From assembly GCF_015207255.1 (NCBI RefSeq), contig NZ_JADEXG010000002.1, forward strand, positions 97,016-161,015: a DNA stretch of 64,000 nucleotides, in the 5' to 3' direction. Under the pieces are notes generated by a model. It was not told the origin of the DNA. It made no database searches and saw only the letters and a list, made by a program, of their open reading frames with translations. The DNA is from Vasconcelosia minhoensis LEGE 07310 (GTDB taxonomy: Bacteria > Cyanobacteriota > Cyanobacteriia > Phormidesmidales > Phormidesmidaceae). The translations under genes and the position numbers were made by a program. Below are positions 8,848 to 17,723 of the stretch, piece by piece. Numbering within the stretch: position 1 is the stretch's first letter; every line of letters begins with the position of its first letter.

Positions 8848-8866
8848 TGACCGAACGGTTCAGTTA
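8848..8866. promoter_or_regulatory. TetR operator candidate, site 2
   Basis: Second copy of TGACCGAACGGTTCAGT, 59 bp from the first and ending 6 bp before the TetR start codon. This placement suggests autorepression together with control of the divergent monooxygenase. Confidence 0.75.
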
Positions 8867-8872
8867 GCTTTT

Positions 8873-9487
8873 ATGATTGCCAAGACCCCGCTAGACCTGA
8901 AGAGTCCAAAGGCCCGTCAAATTTTAGAGGGGGCCAAGACCGCCTTTTTAGAGCTCGGCTATGAGGGTGCGAGTACCGATGAAATCGTCAGGCGGGCCGG
9001 GGTTTCTAAGGGAACGCTATATAACTACTTTCCCGATAAGCAGTCCCTATTCAGAGCGTTTGTCGAAGGCGAATGTCAGAGGCAAATCAGCCAGATCTTT
9101 GAAATCTCAAATCCTGAGGATACCGAGTCAACGCTGCGGGAAATTGCCCAGCATATTGCGAAGCTGCTGACGTCGCCCGCGATGCACAGCATTTTTCGAC
9201 TGGTCGCCGCCGAAACGCCTCGCTTCCCGGATCTCGCCCGCACCTTTTTTGACTCCGGCCCAGACCTAGGCGTCCGCCGTCTGGCTCAGTTCTTAGCCGC
9301 CGCGGTGGCGCGGGGCGACCTAAAGATTGACGACATCGAGCTGGCGGCCAGTCAGTTTGAGCAGCTCTGCCGGGCCGATATTTTTCATAAGCAGCTGTTC
9401 CATATTCGCCAGTCGTTTACCCAGTCGGAAATCGACCGGGTAGCCGATGGTGCTGTGTACGTGTTTCTTAGGGCGTATCACCCGTAG
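8873..9487 (+). CDS. TetR/AcrR family transcriptional repressor
   Basis: DNA-binding repressor of 204 aa. The N-terminal helix-turn-helix is clear (STDEIVRRAGVSKGTLYNYF at ~40-60) and is followed by FPDKQSLFRAFV, typical of the TetR family. The rest is a helical ligand-binding and dimerisation domain resembling TetR_C AefR-like regulators. It is divergent from the flavin monooxygenase at 7111-8754. Two identical palindromes in the shared promoter are its likely operators. The inducer is presumably an aromatic substrate of the neighbouring hydroxylases, which is inference from context. Confidence 0.88.
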   Translation: MIAKTPLDLKSPKARQILEGAKTAFLELGYEGASTDEIVRRAGVSKGTLYNYFPDKQSLFRAFVEGECQRQISQIFEISNPEDTESTLREIAQHIAKLLTSPAMHSIFRLVAAETPRFPDLARTFFDSGPDLGVRRLAQFLAAAVARGDLKIDDIELAASQFEQLCRADIFHKQLFHIRQSFTQSEIDRVADGAVYVFLRAYHP

Positions 9488-9532
9488 CTGTTATCAAGGA
9501 TGATTTAGCTGGTTGCGGGCTTGTTGAGAAGT

Positions 9533-11113
9533 CTAGAGGCTTTGCTTCCAGGCTTCTAAGGAATTAGCGATCGCGCCCTCATCCCACTGATCCAGGTCAA
9601 AAGCAACATAGCCGTCAGGCCGCAGCAGCAGCGCCCGCCCGGTTTTGGCTCCTAGCCGAGTCTCAAAATCACCGCGATAGTCTACCAGGGTGCTAGCCCC
9701 AAACTGGTGCAGCTCCGGCAGGCCATTATTTAGAACTATGTGCAGCCGCAGGCCATCATCGCTGTAGCCCGTGATGGTGTCAATAGCCCCACGCGTGGCC
9801 CGGGCCTGGTCTGGGTTAATGAACAGCAGTAGCGTATAGCCTGGAAAGCGCAGCAGCTCATAAAGCCGAACAATATCGTGCTCACCGGTCATCAGGGCCA
9901 TATCAGGGATACGCTGACCTGTCATATCGCCATCGCCTGTGTCATATTGAATACCCAGCCCTGAGAGATTGAGCGCTAGGCTGCGCTGGACAAACGGCAG
10001 TGGAATCAGCAGGCGAAAGAGCAGCTCCCGCAGCGATCGCAGTATCGGCTGACGCAGCAGCAGGCTTCGTAAGAGAAAATCGCTCGTCCGCAATATCTTT
10101 TTGCCAATGGGATGCCGTTCGGCATTGTAGGTATCCAGCAGCGTAGCCGGAGCTTGACCTTTAACCACGAGGCCCAGCTTCCAGCCCAGGTTAAAGGCAT
10201 CCTGGACGCCGGTATTCAATCCCTGACCGCCAGCCGGACTGTGGGTATGAGTAGCATCGCCGCCGAGGAAGACACGCCCGACTCGATACTGAGATGCCAG
10301 CCGCAGGGAAGAGCCCCAGCGGGTCAGCCACACTGGGTCACTGAGCTCAACGGGCTTCTCTAAAATAGCGCTGATCGATTCTTGCAGTTCTTCAAGGGAG
10401 AGATCGCTTTTTTTGGGGTCGCCCTGATATTTGCGGTCGATGGTAACAATGCGGTGAGAGCCGTCGTCGAAGGGGACAATAAAAGCTAAGCCGCGATCGT
10501 TGGAATGTTGCTCTGTACCGCCTTCAGCGTGATGCCCATGGAGATGAACATCGCCTAGAAACGCTGTCCAGTCATAGGAAGCACCTTCAAACGGCAGACC
10601 CAGGGTTTTACGGACGATGCTGTGAGCCCCGTCGGCTCCCACTAAATAGCGGGACTCAATCTCGAAGGAACTGCCGTCGGCGTTTTCAACCGTACTTCGG
10701 ACGCCGTCCTGAGTTTCAGTAAACTGGGTCAGCTTGCAATTCCGCTCAACTTGAACACCCAGCTCATTCAAACGACGTTCGAGAATAGCTTCTGTCTCCG
10801 CCTGGGGCAGAATCAGGATAAACGGAAAGCGAGTATCGAGGCCATACATATTTGCTCGCAGTGGGTTTTGAGCGTTGGCACTGAAGTCAATGCCAGGGGA
10901 CGTATACCCTCGACGCACCATGTCATCAGCCACGCCCAAAATATCCATAAATTCTAGAGTGCGGGCGTGAATCACGAGGGCTTTACTCCGAGTGGAAGGC
11001 TGGCTGCGGCGCTCGATAATGCGCACCTTAACGTCGCGTCGTACGAGTTCGACAGCAGCTGTGAGGCCGGTCGGTCCGGCTCCGGTCACGAGAACATCAG
11101 TTTGATTAGTCAT
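9533..11113 (-). CDS. FAD-dependent aromatic-ring monooxygenase, second paralogue
   Basis: Class A flavin hydroxylase of 526 aa, similar in plan to the one at 7111. It has GAGPTG at residues ~11-16, the VGADGAHSIVRKTLG DG motif, the GDATHTHSPAGGQGLNTG GD motif and a short C-terminal thioredoxin-like region. AAGGAG lies upstream of the ATG. It reads in the same direction as, and 77 bp after, the small gene downstream of the RND pump. It may therefore be the last gene of an efflux operon, combining ring hydroxylation with export. It converges with the TetR gene at 8873. No copy of that TetR palindrome is visible directly upstream. Confidence 0.88.
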   Translation of the reverse strand: MTNQTDVLVTGAGPTGLTAAVELVRRDVKVRIIERRSQPSTRSKALVIHARTLEFMDILGVADDMVRRGYTSPGIDFSANAQNPLRANMYGLDTRFPFILILPQAETEAILERRLNELGVQVERNCKLTQFTETQDGVRSTVENADGSSFEIESRYLVGADGAHSIVRKTLGLPFEGASYDWTAFLGDVHLHGHHAEGGTEQHSNDRGLAFIVPFDDGSHRIVTIDRKYQGDPKKSDLSLEELQESISAILEKPVELSDPVWLTRWGSSLRLASQYRVGRVFLGGDATHTHSPAGGQGLNTGVQDAFNLGWKLGLVVKGQAPATLLDTYNAERHPIGKKILRTSDFLLRSLLLRQPILRSLRELLFRLLIPLPFVQRSLALNLSGLGIQYDTGDGDMTGQRIPDMALMTGEHDIVRLYELLRFPGYTLLLFINPDQARATRGAIDTITGYSDDGLRLHIVLNNGLPELHQFGASTLVDYRGDFETRLGAKTGRALLLRPDGYVAFDLDQWDEGAIANSLEAWKQSL

Positions 11114-11190
11114 GGATTTTCTCCTTGTGATACAACGTTTGTCTATAGGGAAAAGATTGACCTAGCAGCTGAGCCTGGCCGTCAAGCTAT

Positions 11191-11517
11191 CTATGAATCG
11201 CGGTCAAAGAAAGAGATATCTTTGAGATAGCCATCTTCGAAGTAATCGGGATGATAGTAACGAGCTTGACTATGCCAGCAGCGCTCAATCAGCCAGACCG
11301 GATCTTCTTCTAGATGAGTGCGATCGCAAAAGCTGCGGTGAGCTTCTACAAACTTTTCGTAGTCAGTGTTCCAGCATTCTTCTAAATAAACATTGTTCAA
11401 GCAGCGCTTTAGATGCTGCAATTTGTAGGCCTGCCAGAATCGGCAAGGGTTCAAAGTGAACGGACGAGAGTCATTCCCGATGGGCTGACTCAGATAGCGC
11501 CAGAGTGAAAAATACAA
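11191..11517 (-). CDS. Hypothetical protein rich in aromatic residues (108 aa)
   Basis: I do not recognise this protein. It would start at a TTG with GGAG eight bases upstream, and begins 29 bp after the RND pump stop codon on the same strand, so translation within the operon is plausible. The sequence is unusually rich in Trp, Tyr, Phe, His and Cys (CRFWQAYKLQHLKRCLNNVY, then ERCWHSQARYYHPDYF) and has no membrane segment or signal. The Cys/His content could bind metal or heme, but no known motif is evident. Its position between the pump and a flavin monooxygenase suggests a role in the same detoxification unit. It could be a spurious frame, but composition and spacing favour a real gene. Confidence 0.55.
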   Translation of the reverse strand: MYFSLWRYLSQPIGNDSRPFTLNPCRFWQAYKLQHLKRCLNNVYLEECWNTDYEKFVEAHRSFCDRTHLEEDPVWLIERCWHSQARYYHPDYFEDGYLKDISFFDRDS

Positions 11518-11546
11518 GAGACTTTCTCCAAAGCAACGTCAATCAA

Positions 11547-14500
11547 TTAGGCTGAAGTTTTTTTGCGATGGCACAGCAGCAGATAGGCTGCCGGCACGAA
11601 GTACAGTGCCAGCAGCGAGGAACCCCCAATGCCGCCGGCGATCGCGATCGCCAGGGGTCGCCAAAAAGGGTCGCCACCCATCAATAGAGGAATGAAGCCC
11701 GTTATCGTGGTCACGGTGGTGGTGAGAACATGGCGAGTCGCCTTGAGCAGCACCTGCTGCACCGCTCTAGGGTCACCTTGGCTCGCTGCTGGGTCTTCAT
11801 TGAAGGCGCTCAACACGACGATGGAGTCGTTGATAGCGATGCCCACTAGGCCCATCGTGCCAACGATGGCCATAAAGCCCAGCAGCGAGTCGAAGATTTT
11901 CAGCGAAAACAGTGCCATGCCGATGGCAGCCACGGCCACCGCAGCAATGATGCCCGCCTGTCGAAAGGAACCCAGGGACAGCACCAAAGCCGTTACCATA
12001 ATGAGCGCCAGAATCGGCACGTACAGCAGCAGGTTGCCTACCGCCGTTTGACGCTCGGCATATTCGCCGCCAAACTCATAGCGATAGCCGGAGGGAAGTT
12101 GGAAATTCTCGGCTTCCAGCTTTTCTTGCAGGGCGGTGAGCACCGTATCGGGTAGCACCCCAGAAGTGACGAACGCCTGTACCGTGTTGACCCGCTGCTC
12201 TTCGCGGCGGGCAATGCTGGCGAGTTGGGGCAACAGGTCAAATTCGCCGAGGGCAGAAGTCGGGCGAAATTCACGGTCCTGAGCCTGATCGGGACGCAGA
12301 TCGAGGGAAGCTAGGGCCTGCAGGCTGGCGCGATCGCGGTTAGAGAGCCGTATCCGCACCGGCAAGTTTTCGGTAGATTCGAGAATAGCACCGCCGGTAA
12401 CCCCCTCAGAATAGGCGGCGAGCTGCTGGGCAATGGCTGTATTGCTCAGCCCGGCCTGCTGCACCTGTTCGTTGTCCACCGATAGGCTCAGCGTCGGGCG
12501 ACCTTCCGTTAGATCATCTCGCACTGATATCACGTCGGGAATTGTGGTCATCATCTTTCGGACTTCCATGCCGAGACGACGTAGCTCGGTGAGGTCCGGG
12601 CCATAGATACGCATTTCTACGGGCGCATTAAACGGCGGTCCCTGCTGGAATTTTTGCACGATGATCCGGGCCGCAGGCAGCAGCGTATCCAGCTCTTCCT
12701 GAAGCTCCCGTACCAGGGCCTGCACGCCGTCTTCGGACTTTAGCTGCACCATGGCCTGGGCATAGTAGGGCTGGTTTTGGCGACTGCCCGTCAGGTTGTA
12801 GTAAAACTTGGGAACGCTCTCGCCCACGAACCAGTGGACATTTTGCACGTTTTTATGCGCCAAAATTGCCTGCCGCGCCTGCATCACCTTGGCTTCGGTT
12901 TGTTCAATGGCAGTTTGCGAAGACAGCTCTACTTCGATGTGAAACTGATCGCGATCCAGCAGCGGGAAGAACTGGTTGTCTATTGTTTGTGCCAGAATGA
13001 AGCCCAGCAGCGGAATAGAGAGGGAAAGCGCGATCGCCAGCCGGGGTCGTGCGACAGCTCGTCCGATCGACCAGCGGTAGGGCCGACCCGGCAGCGAAAT
13101 CCCCTCATTCCACCAGGCACCTGGCTTCATTAACGTCATCACGATTTGGTCGCGCCAGCTTTTCTGAGATTTTTGGCGGGCTGCTTCATAGTGATGCGTG
13201 CTATTGCCCAGCATGCGCCCCGCTAGGGCAGCAATCACCGTTAAGGAGATGACTAGCGAAGAAACCAGTGACAGAATCACGCTTAAGGCAATAGAGCCGA
13301 CAAACTCGCCTGCACCCCCTGGCAGGAGGTAAATCGGTAAAAACGTCATTACCGTTGTCAGCGTTGAGGCAAACAGCGGCACCTGTAGATACTTCACCGT
13401 TTTGGTGACGGCATGGCGCGGGTCCTCACCGTGCTGCATCTCCGTCTGAATCTCATCGACAACAACGATCGCGTTGTCAATCAGCAGACCCAAGGCGATG
13501 ATCAGCCCGGTGACCGACATTTGGTGAATGGGCAAGCCAAAGACGCTCATCCAGCCAAACACGGCGAAGATGCTTAACGGTAAGGCAGCGCCTACCACAA
13601 TCGCCGATCGCCAGCCCATCGACACCAGCGTCACGCCGACCACCAGCCCGGCACCCATCACCAAGTTCGACAGCAGGGTGCTGATCCGGTCTGCCACATA
13701 GCCACTCTGGTCAAAGATGATATCGAGACTGACGCCCTGAGGAACGCGATCGCGAAACGCCTCAATTTCGCCCCGCATTTCTGCCGCCCACTGGTCAATG
13801 CGCAATCCCGATTTCATCATCACGCCGACTACTACCGCAGGCTTGCCGCTGATGATTGCCCGATCGGTCAGGGGATAGCGGACACCGCGCTCTACCCGGG
13901 CGATATCGCTAAGCCGGGTGAACTGTCCATTGCCAGTTTGAATGGGGATTTGGCGAATCTGTTCTAGGGTTTCTAGCTCACTCTCCACCTCCATGGCAAT
14001 GTTCCGATCCGGGCTGCGCAGCTGTCCAGCGCTGACTTTGGCATCGCTGAGGCTGACCTGATTTGCCAGCTGCTGCGGCGACAGTCCGACGCCCACCAGC
14101 TCTGCCGCGTCAATTTCTACCAGAATCTCTTCATCGGGGCTGCCAAAAAATTCCACCTCTTCGGTGCCCTCTACGCCCCGCATGATTACCGCTAGCTCCT
14201 CGGCGTAGCGGCGCAGCACGGCGTAGTTGGGCGCGTCGGGTAGATTCCAGGTGAGCGACGTGATGATGGTGTACGCCTTCATATTGGTTTCTTCCAGCTC
14301 CGGTTCTGCTGCCCCTGGTGGAAACCGAGCTGCCGCATCATCCATCTGATCGCGCACCTTCGACCAGATCGGCTGGGCGTTCTCGACAGCGTCAACCAGT
14401 TCGACGGAGACGATAGAGAAGCCTACCCGCGAAGTAGAAGACAGTACGTCAACCTCTTCAATTTCGGCGATTTCTGCTTCCAGCACGGTCGTGACCAGAG

Positions 14501-14675
14501 CCTCGACCCGCTCAGCACTCGCCCCTGGAAAGGCGGTTGTCACGACAGCCGTGCGGGCCACTAGCTCAGGGTCTTCTTGACGGGGCAGTCCCTGGTAGGA
14601 GGAGAGTCCCCAGCCGAGGATGAGGATGATGGTGAGGATGAGGAGGCGGATGTTTTGGTAGAAGGGGCGGACCAT
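11547..14675 (-). CDS. RND efflux pump, inner-membrane permease (AcrB/HAE1-like)
   Basis: Proton-driven resistance-nodulation-division transporter of 1042 aa with the duplicated layout of 12 transmembrane helices and two large periplasmic loops. The first helix follows MVRPFYQNIRLLILTIILI. The TM4 proton-relay region is visible as GLIIALGLLIDNAIVVVDEI, and the second-half equivalent as VGIAINDSIVVLSAF. It follows the membrane-fusion protein by 71 bp and precedes the 108-aa gene by 29 bp, so the four genes from 16105 down to 9533 probably form one transcript. No TolC-type outer-membrane channel is encoded here, so the pump must borrow one. Likely repressed by the divergent TetR at 16282. Confidence 0.93.
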   Translation of the reverse strand: MVRPFYQNIRLLILTIILILGWGLSSYQGLPRQEDPELVARTAVVTTAFPGASAERVEALVTTVLEAEIAEIEEVDVLSSTSRVGFSIVSVELVDAVENAQPIWSKVRDQMDDAAARFPPGAAEPELEETNMKAYTIITSLTWNLPDAPNYAVLRRYAEELAVIMRGVEGTEEVEFFGSPDEEILVEIDAAELVGVGLSPQQLANQVSLSDAKVSAGQLRSPDRNIAMEVESELETLEQIRQIPIQTGNGQFTRLSDIARVERGVRYPLTDRAIISGKPAVVVGVMMKSGLRIDQWAAEMRGEIEAFRDRVPQGVSLDIIFDQSGYVADRISTLLSNLVMGAGLVVGVTLVSMGWRSAIVVGAALPLSIFAVFGWMSVFGLPIHQMSVTGLIIALGLLIDNAIVVVDEIQTEMQHGEDPRHAVTKTVKYLQVPLFASTLTTVMTFLPIYLLPGGAGEFVGSIALSVILSLVSSLVISLTVIAALAGRMLGNSTHHYEAARQKSQKSWRDQIVMTLMKPGAWWNEGISLPGRPYRWSIGRAVARPRLAIALSLSIPLLGFILAQTIDNQFFPLLDRDQFHIEVELSSQTAIEQTEAKVMQARQAILAHKNVQNVHWFVGESVPKFYYNLTGSRQNQPYYAQAMVQLKSEDGVQALVRELQEELDTLLPAARIIVQKFQQGPPFNAPVEMRIYGPDLTELRRLGMEVRKMMTTIPDVISVRDDLTEGRPTLSLSVDNEQVQQAGLSNTAIAQQLAAYSEGVTGGAILESTENLPVRIRLSNRDRASLQALASLDLRPDQAQDREFRPTSALGEFDLLPQLASIARREEQRVNTVQAFVTSGVLPDTVLTALQEKLEAENFQLPSGYRYEFGGEYAERQTAVGNLLLYVPILALIMVTALVLSLGSFRQAGIIAAVAVAAIGMALFSLKIFDSLLGFMAIVGTMGLVGIAINDSIVVLSAFNEDPAASQGDPRAVQQVLLKATRHVLTTTVTTITGFIPLLMGGDPFWRPLAIAIAGGIGGSSLLALYFVPAAYLLLCHRKKTSA

Positions 14676-14746
14676 GGGGAGGGGAGGGGAGTGATGGGGT
14701 GATGGGAAGGCAATAGGGTAGGGGCATGGTTGCCATGCCCTATGGC

Positions 14747-16105
14747 TTAGGGGTGGAGGGGGATGACTTGTTGGTTGGGGACCAGGCGGTGGACGCCGGT
14801 GGCGACAATGCGTTCGCCGGGCTGTAGAGTGCCGCGAACGAGTACGCGGTTGTCGGCTTGGTGTAGAATCTCGACGGATTTGGGCTCTGCGGTGTAGATG
14901 TCTTCGTCAGCATTTTCTGAAGGGACTATCACGTAGCTGGTCCAGAGTCCGCGAATGCCCTGGGTTAGGGCCTCTGAGGGGAGCCAAACGCCGTCGGTGG
15001 GAATGGTTTCAGTTAGCTCAACCCGAGCAGTCTGGCCTGGGCTGAGGCTGGGAATGGCCGATGATTCCAGGGTAAAAACAACGACCTGGGTGCGCGTGTC
15101 CGGGTCTACCTCTGGCAGGATAGAGTTCACGGTTGCCTGGTAGGTTTTGCCGCCCAGCCTAAGGGTCTGCTCCAGCCCGATCTGGAGCCGGTTGACAGCG
15201 GTGCTAGGCATACCGATACGGGCCTCCGGGGCTGCGTTTTCGACCAGACGGATGACGGACTGGCCCGCGTTAACGACCGTGCCTTCGTCTACCTGGCGAG
15301 TCGATATCACGCCGTCAAAGGGGGCAGTCAGGGTGCTTTTGCGGATATTGACATCGACATCGGCAATTTGGGCGTCGAACTGTCGAACCAGGGCCTGCTG
15401 GGCAACAATTTGCTCCTGGCGAGTGCCGTTTTGCAGCTCTTGAAGATTGCTGCGGGCCTGATCTAGGCGCGCTTCCAGAGATTCTGCCCCGAAGGAAAAT
15501 TCGTCTAGCTGCTCTCTCGAAATCGCGCCCTCCTGATAGAGAAATTCCCGGCGATTGCGCTGGGTTTGCTGGAGCGCCAGCTGCTGCTCCAGGTCGCGTA
15601 CGGCGGCGGCAGCAGCGGCAATGTCTTCCGCTCTGGGTCCGGCCTGGAGTTCGGTCAGCTGAGCTAGCGCCTGAGCTTTTTGGGCCTCTAGCTGCCGTCG
15701 CTGGGTTTGCAGATTGCGGGTATCGAGCTGGGCTAGGGACTGCCCGGCAGAAACGCGATCGCCCTCTTCTGCCAAAACGTCAGTCAGCTGACCGCTGCGC
15801 TCAAACCCTAGCTCGCTGGTGCGCAGAGCGACAATCTCACCCGTATACGACCGCGACACCTGATAGCTAGAGACAGGCTCAACAGTCAGAACATCCACTG
15901 GCAAAGCTTCTGTGGCTTCAGTCGCGCTTGTCGGCAGGGCCGTAAGCTGCTTTCTGACAGCTGGTACGCCAATCAGCAGCAGACTGCCTATCCCTAGACC
16001 GATGAGCAGCCGAGCATGACGGCTAACCTGATTTTGCAGCCTATCCTTGATTTTGGGTGAAGTACTGACAGAGTTAGGGTTTAGAGAAGGGGGATGGGAT
16101 TGCAT
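14747..16105 (-). CDS. RND efflux periplasmic adaptor (membrane-fusion protein)
   Basis: HlyD/AcrA-family adaptor of 452 aa linking the RND permease to an outer-membrane channel. One N-terminal membrane anchor (LLIGLGIGSLLLIG, ~34-50) is followed by the biotinyl-lipoyl half motif (RSGQLTDVLAEEGDRVSAGQ). A long alpha-helical hairpin of about 130 residues comes next, then the second lipoyl half (LTAPFDGVISTRQVDEGTVV) and beta-barrel and membrane-proximal domains. It is the first gene of the probable efflux operon. Two near-identical palindromes at 16133-16171 lie directly upstream and may overlap its promoter. Confidence 0.92.
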   Translation of the reverse strand: MQSHPPSLNPNSVSTSPKIKDRLQNQVSRHARLLIGLGIGSLLLIGVPAVRKQLTALPTSATEATEALPVDVLTVEPVSSYQVSRSYTGEIVALRTSELGFERSGQLTDVLAEEGDRVSAGQSLAQLDTRNLQTQRRQLEAQKAQALAQLTELQAGPRAEDIAAAAAAVRDLEQQLALQQTQRNRREFLYQEGAISREQLDEFSFGAESLEARLDQARSNLQELQNGTRQEQIVAQQALVRQFDAQIADVDVNIRKSTLTAPFDGVISTRQVDEGTVVNAGQSVIRLVENAAPEARIGMPSTAVNRLQIGLEQTLRLGGKTYQATVNSILPEVDPDTRTQVVVFTLESSAIPSLSPGQTARVELTETIPTDGVWLPSEALTQGIRGLWTSYVIVPSENADEDIYTAEPKSVEILHQADNRVLVRGTLQPGERIVATGVHRLVPNQQVIPLHP

Positions 16106-16132
16106 TGCGAGTCAGATTGAGGATGATAGCAT

Positions 16133-16148
16133 TCAAACGTTTGTTTGA
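16133..16148. promoter_or_regulatory. TetR operator candidate, efflux operon site 1
   Basis: Palindrome TCAAACGTTTGTTTGA, with arms TCAAAC and GTTTGA. It lies 28 bp upstream of the adaptor start and is paired with the related site at 16154-16171. Confidence 0.7.
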
Positions 16149-16153
16149 TAAGA

Positions 16154-16171
16154 TTAAAACGTACGTTTGAA
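16154..16171. promoter_or_regulatory. TetR operator candidate, efflux operon site 2
   Basis: Palindrome TTAAAACGTACGTTTGAA with a perfect AAACGTACGTTT core. Together with 16133-16148 it forms a paired site, as expected for cooperative TetR dimers between the divergent adaptor and regulator genes. Confidence 0.7.
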
Positions 16172-16281
16172 CAAATTGCAAGGCTAATTTCGATTTTCCT
16201 GGCTTTGCTCCTTCTAGTTTTGCCTAAAGGCAGCTCCCGAACCGTCTTCGCTTAGGATGGTATTCACACGACCGAATCACT

Positions 16282-16905
16282 ATGAGCAATGCCGCTTCTA
16301 CCGACACCAAAACCCAGCTGCTGGATGTGGCTGAGAAAATGTTTGCAGAACGGGGCTTTGCCAGCACCACCCTACGCAGCGTCGTGAACGAAGCCGGGGC
16401 GAATTTAGCCGCTGTCCACTATCATTTCGGCTCTAAGGAGGAGCTACTGCGGGCCGTCGTCGCCCGGATTTCCCAGCCCGTCGTAAAGCAACAGCTGCGG
16501 CGGCTGTCTGAGCTGGAAGGTCAGTCTGAGTCGCCTTCGGTGGAAGCCATCCTGACGGCCTTTTTGGCTCCCTGTTTGGAGTTCATCGTCCAGGATGAGG
16601 GCTCTAGGATGGTTCGAGCCCAGTTTATGGGCCGCTGTCGAACGGAGCCTGAGCCGATTCAAAGCATTGCTAATAGCGAGTTCGGAGCGATTGAAGAAGC
16701 TTCTCTAGATGCGCTGCAAAGAGCCTTGCCGGAACAGTCGCGATCGCGGCTCCGCTGGAAGCTCGACCTCGTAGTCGCAGCCTTAGTGCGCGTCCAAACC
16801 GAGGCTGGTAAGCCTAACGCGCTATTGCAGAGCAGCGCCCCAAAAGATGTTCAGCAAACCATTTCGCAGCTCGTAAACTTCATGGCCGCTGGAATGCGGG
16901 AGTGA
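16282..16905 (+). CDS. TetR/AcrR family repressor (CerR-type C-terminus)
   Basis: TetR-family repressor of 207 aa. The helix-turn-helix is at about residues 25-60 (STTLRSVVNEAGANLAAVHY, followed by HFGSKEELL). The ANLAAVHYHFGSKE variant is typical of the TetR subgroup next to RND pumps. The C-terminal helical domain (VQDEGSRMVRAQFMGR region) is the ligand pocket. It is divergent from the adaptor-RND operon, with two operator-like palindromes between them, so it most likely represses that operon and itself. The inducer is unknown. Confidence 0.88.
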   Translation: MSNAASTDTKTQLLDVAEKMFAERGFASTTLRSVVNEAGANLAAVHYHFGSKEELLRAVVARISQPVVKQQLRRLSELEGQSESPSVEAILTAFLAPCLEFIVQDEGSRMVRAQFMGRCRTEPEPIQSIANSEFGAIEEASLDALQRALPEQSRSRLRWKLDLVVAALVRVQTEAGKPNALLQSSAPKDVQQTISQLVNFMAAGMRE

Positions 16906-17078
16906 GCTAGGTCCAACCTGATAGAACTTTCCCCAAGGGCGTGGTGAACATTGACGGACAGAGCCGCGATCGCTAACATCTGCAAGCCCATCATTACCCG
17001 ACGGATGGCATCGTCGGTATCAAATCGGTTGGCGTACCTGTTAGTTTTATCAGGGAGTTAGCTGATGGCGTCTTAGGA

Positions 17079-17408
17079 CTAGGAAGCCCTGCTACGGCTG
17101 CGAATACGCCGCAGATCTAACCACATTTTGCCGCCGGTGATGGCCATAAACAACAGACCTAAGGCATTTAGAAAGGGATAGATAACGTCTAAGTGGAGAG
17201 GGCCGAAGTTTCCCTTGTGAATGCTCAGCAGCCAGCCTGCATCACCAGCCCGCCCTAGCAGAGCGAAAGCCTGATAGAGTGAGCCCGTGATCAGAGTCAG
17301 GATGATTGGGATAACGACGAAAGGGGCGACAAAAGCATGGACCTGCTTAAGCTTCTGCAACTGTCGCTTTACCGTCTGGAGATTTGGCATGAATAAGGCC
17401 TTCAACAT
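17079..17408 (-). CDS. PepSY-associated transmembrane protein
   Basis: Small membrane protein of 103-109 aa. It has two hydrophobic helices (APFVVIPIILTLITGSLYQ at ~28-47, and the FLNALGLLFMAITG region at ~79-92) connected by a loop with an IHKGNFGPLH motif. This is the pattern of cyanobacterial PepSY-associated TM proteins, related to the membrane part of PepSY siderophore-reductase-like proteins. The start may be the internal ATG giving MPNLQTVK rather than MLKALF. Its function is not established. It stands alone, with a decayed TPR gene on its upstream side. Confidence 0.75.
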   Translation of the reverse strand: MLKALFMPNLQTVKRQLQKLKQVHAFVAPFVVIPIILTLITGSLYQAFALLGRAGDAGWLLSIHKGNFGPLHLDVIYPFLNALGLLFMAITGGKMWLDLRRIRSRSRAS

Positions 17409-17496
17409 ATTTTAGATAGAGATTTGAACAGTTTAAGACCAGCCTCTTCAACTTGTCCATGATTAGGAAGCTACATACGGGTAACCTCATATACCG

Positions 17497-17722
17497 ACCT
17501 GCTTCAGCCATTCTATTTTGAGCTTGGAGGCTTTGGCTGAGGCCGTAGAGTGACCAGCTGTTGGCCGGGTAAGCGGCGAGGTCGGCACAGAAAGCCGCCT
17601 CTGCCTCATTTGGGCGGTCAGCCGCGAGTAAGACCTGACCCCAGCAGATTGCGAGTGGGAGAGTACCAGTCGGGCGGCTCGGTGTAAACCAGCCGACCTT
17701 CCAGCGCGACTAAAGATGCGAC
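17497..17722 (-). pseudogene. Remnant of a TPR-repeat gene, frameshifted
   Basis: No intact gene occupies this gap, but the minus strand preserves two abutting pieces of a tetratricopeptide protein in different frames. The first reads VYTEPPDWYSPTRNLLG. After a frame change around 17636-17645 the second reads GQVLLAADRPNEAEAAF, then YPANSWSLYGLSQSLQAQ. The EPPDWY...LG..LL....EAE.....L..YP.N.WSLYGL..SL order is the C-terminal signature of cyanobacterial TPR proteins. The upstream part is missing because the fragment abuts the 3' end of the SRPBCC gene. It is therefore a truncated and frameshifted relic. Confidence 0.7.
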
Positions 17723-17723
17723 T

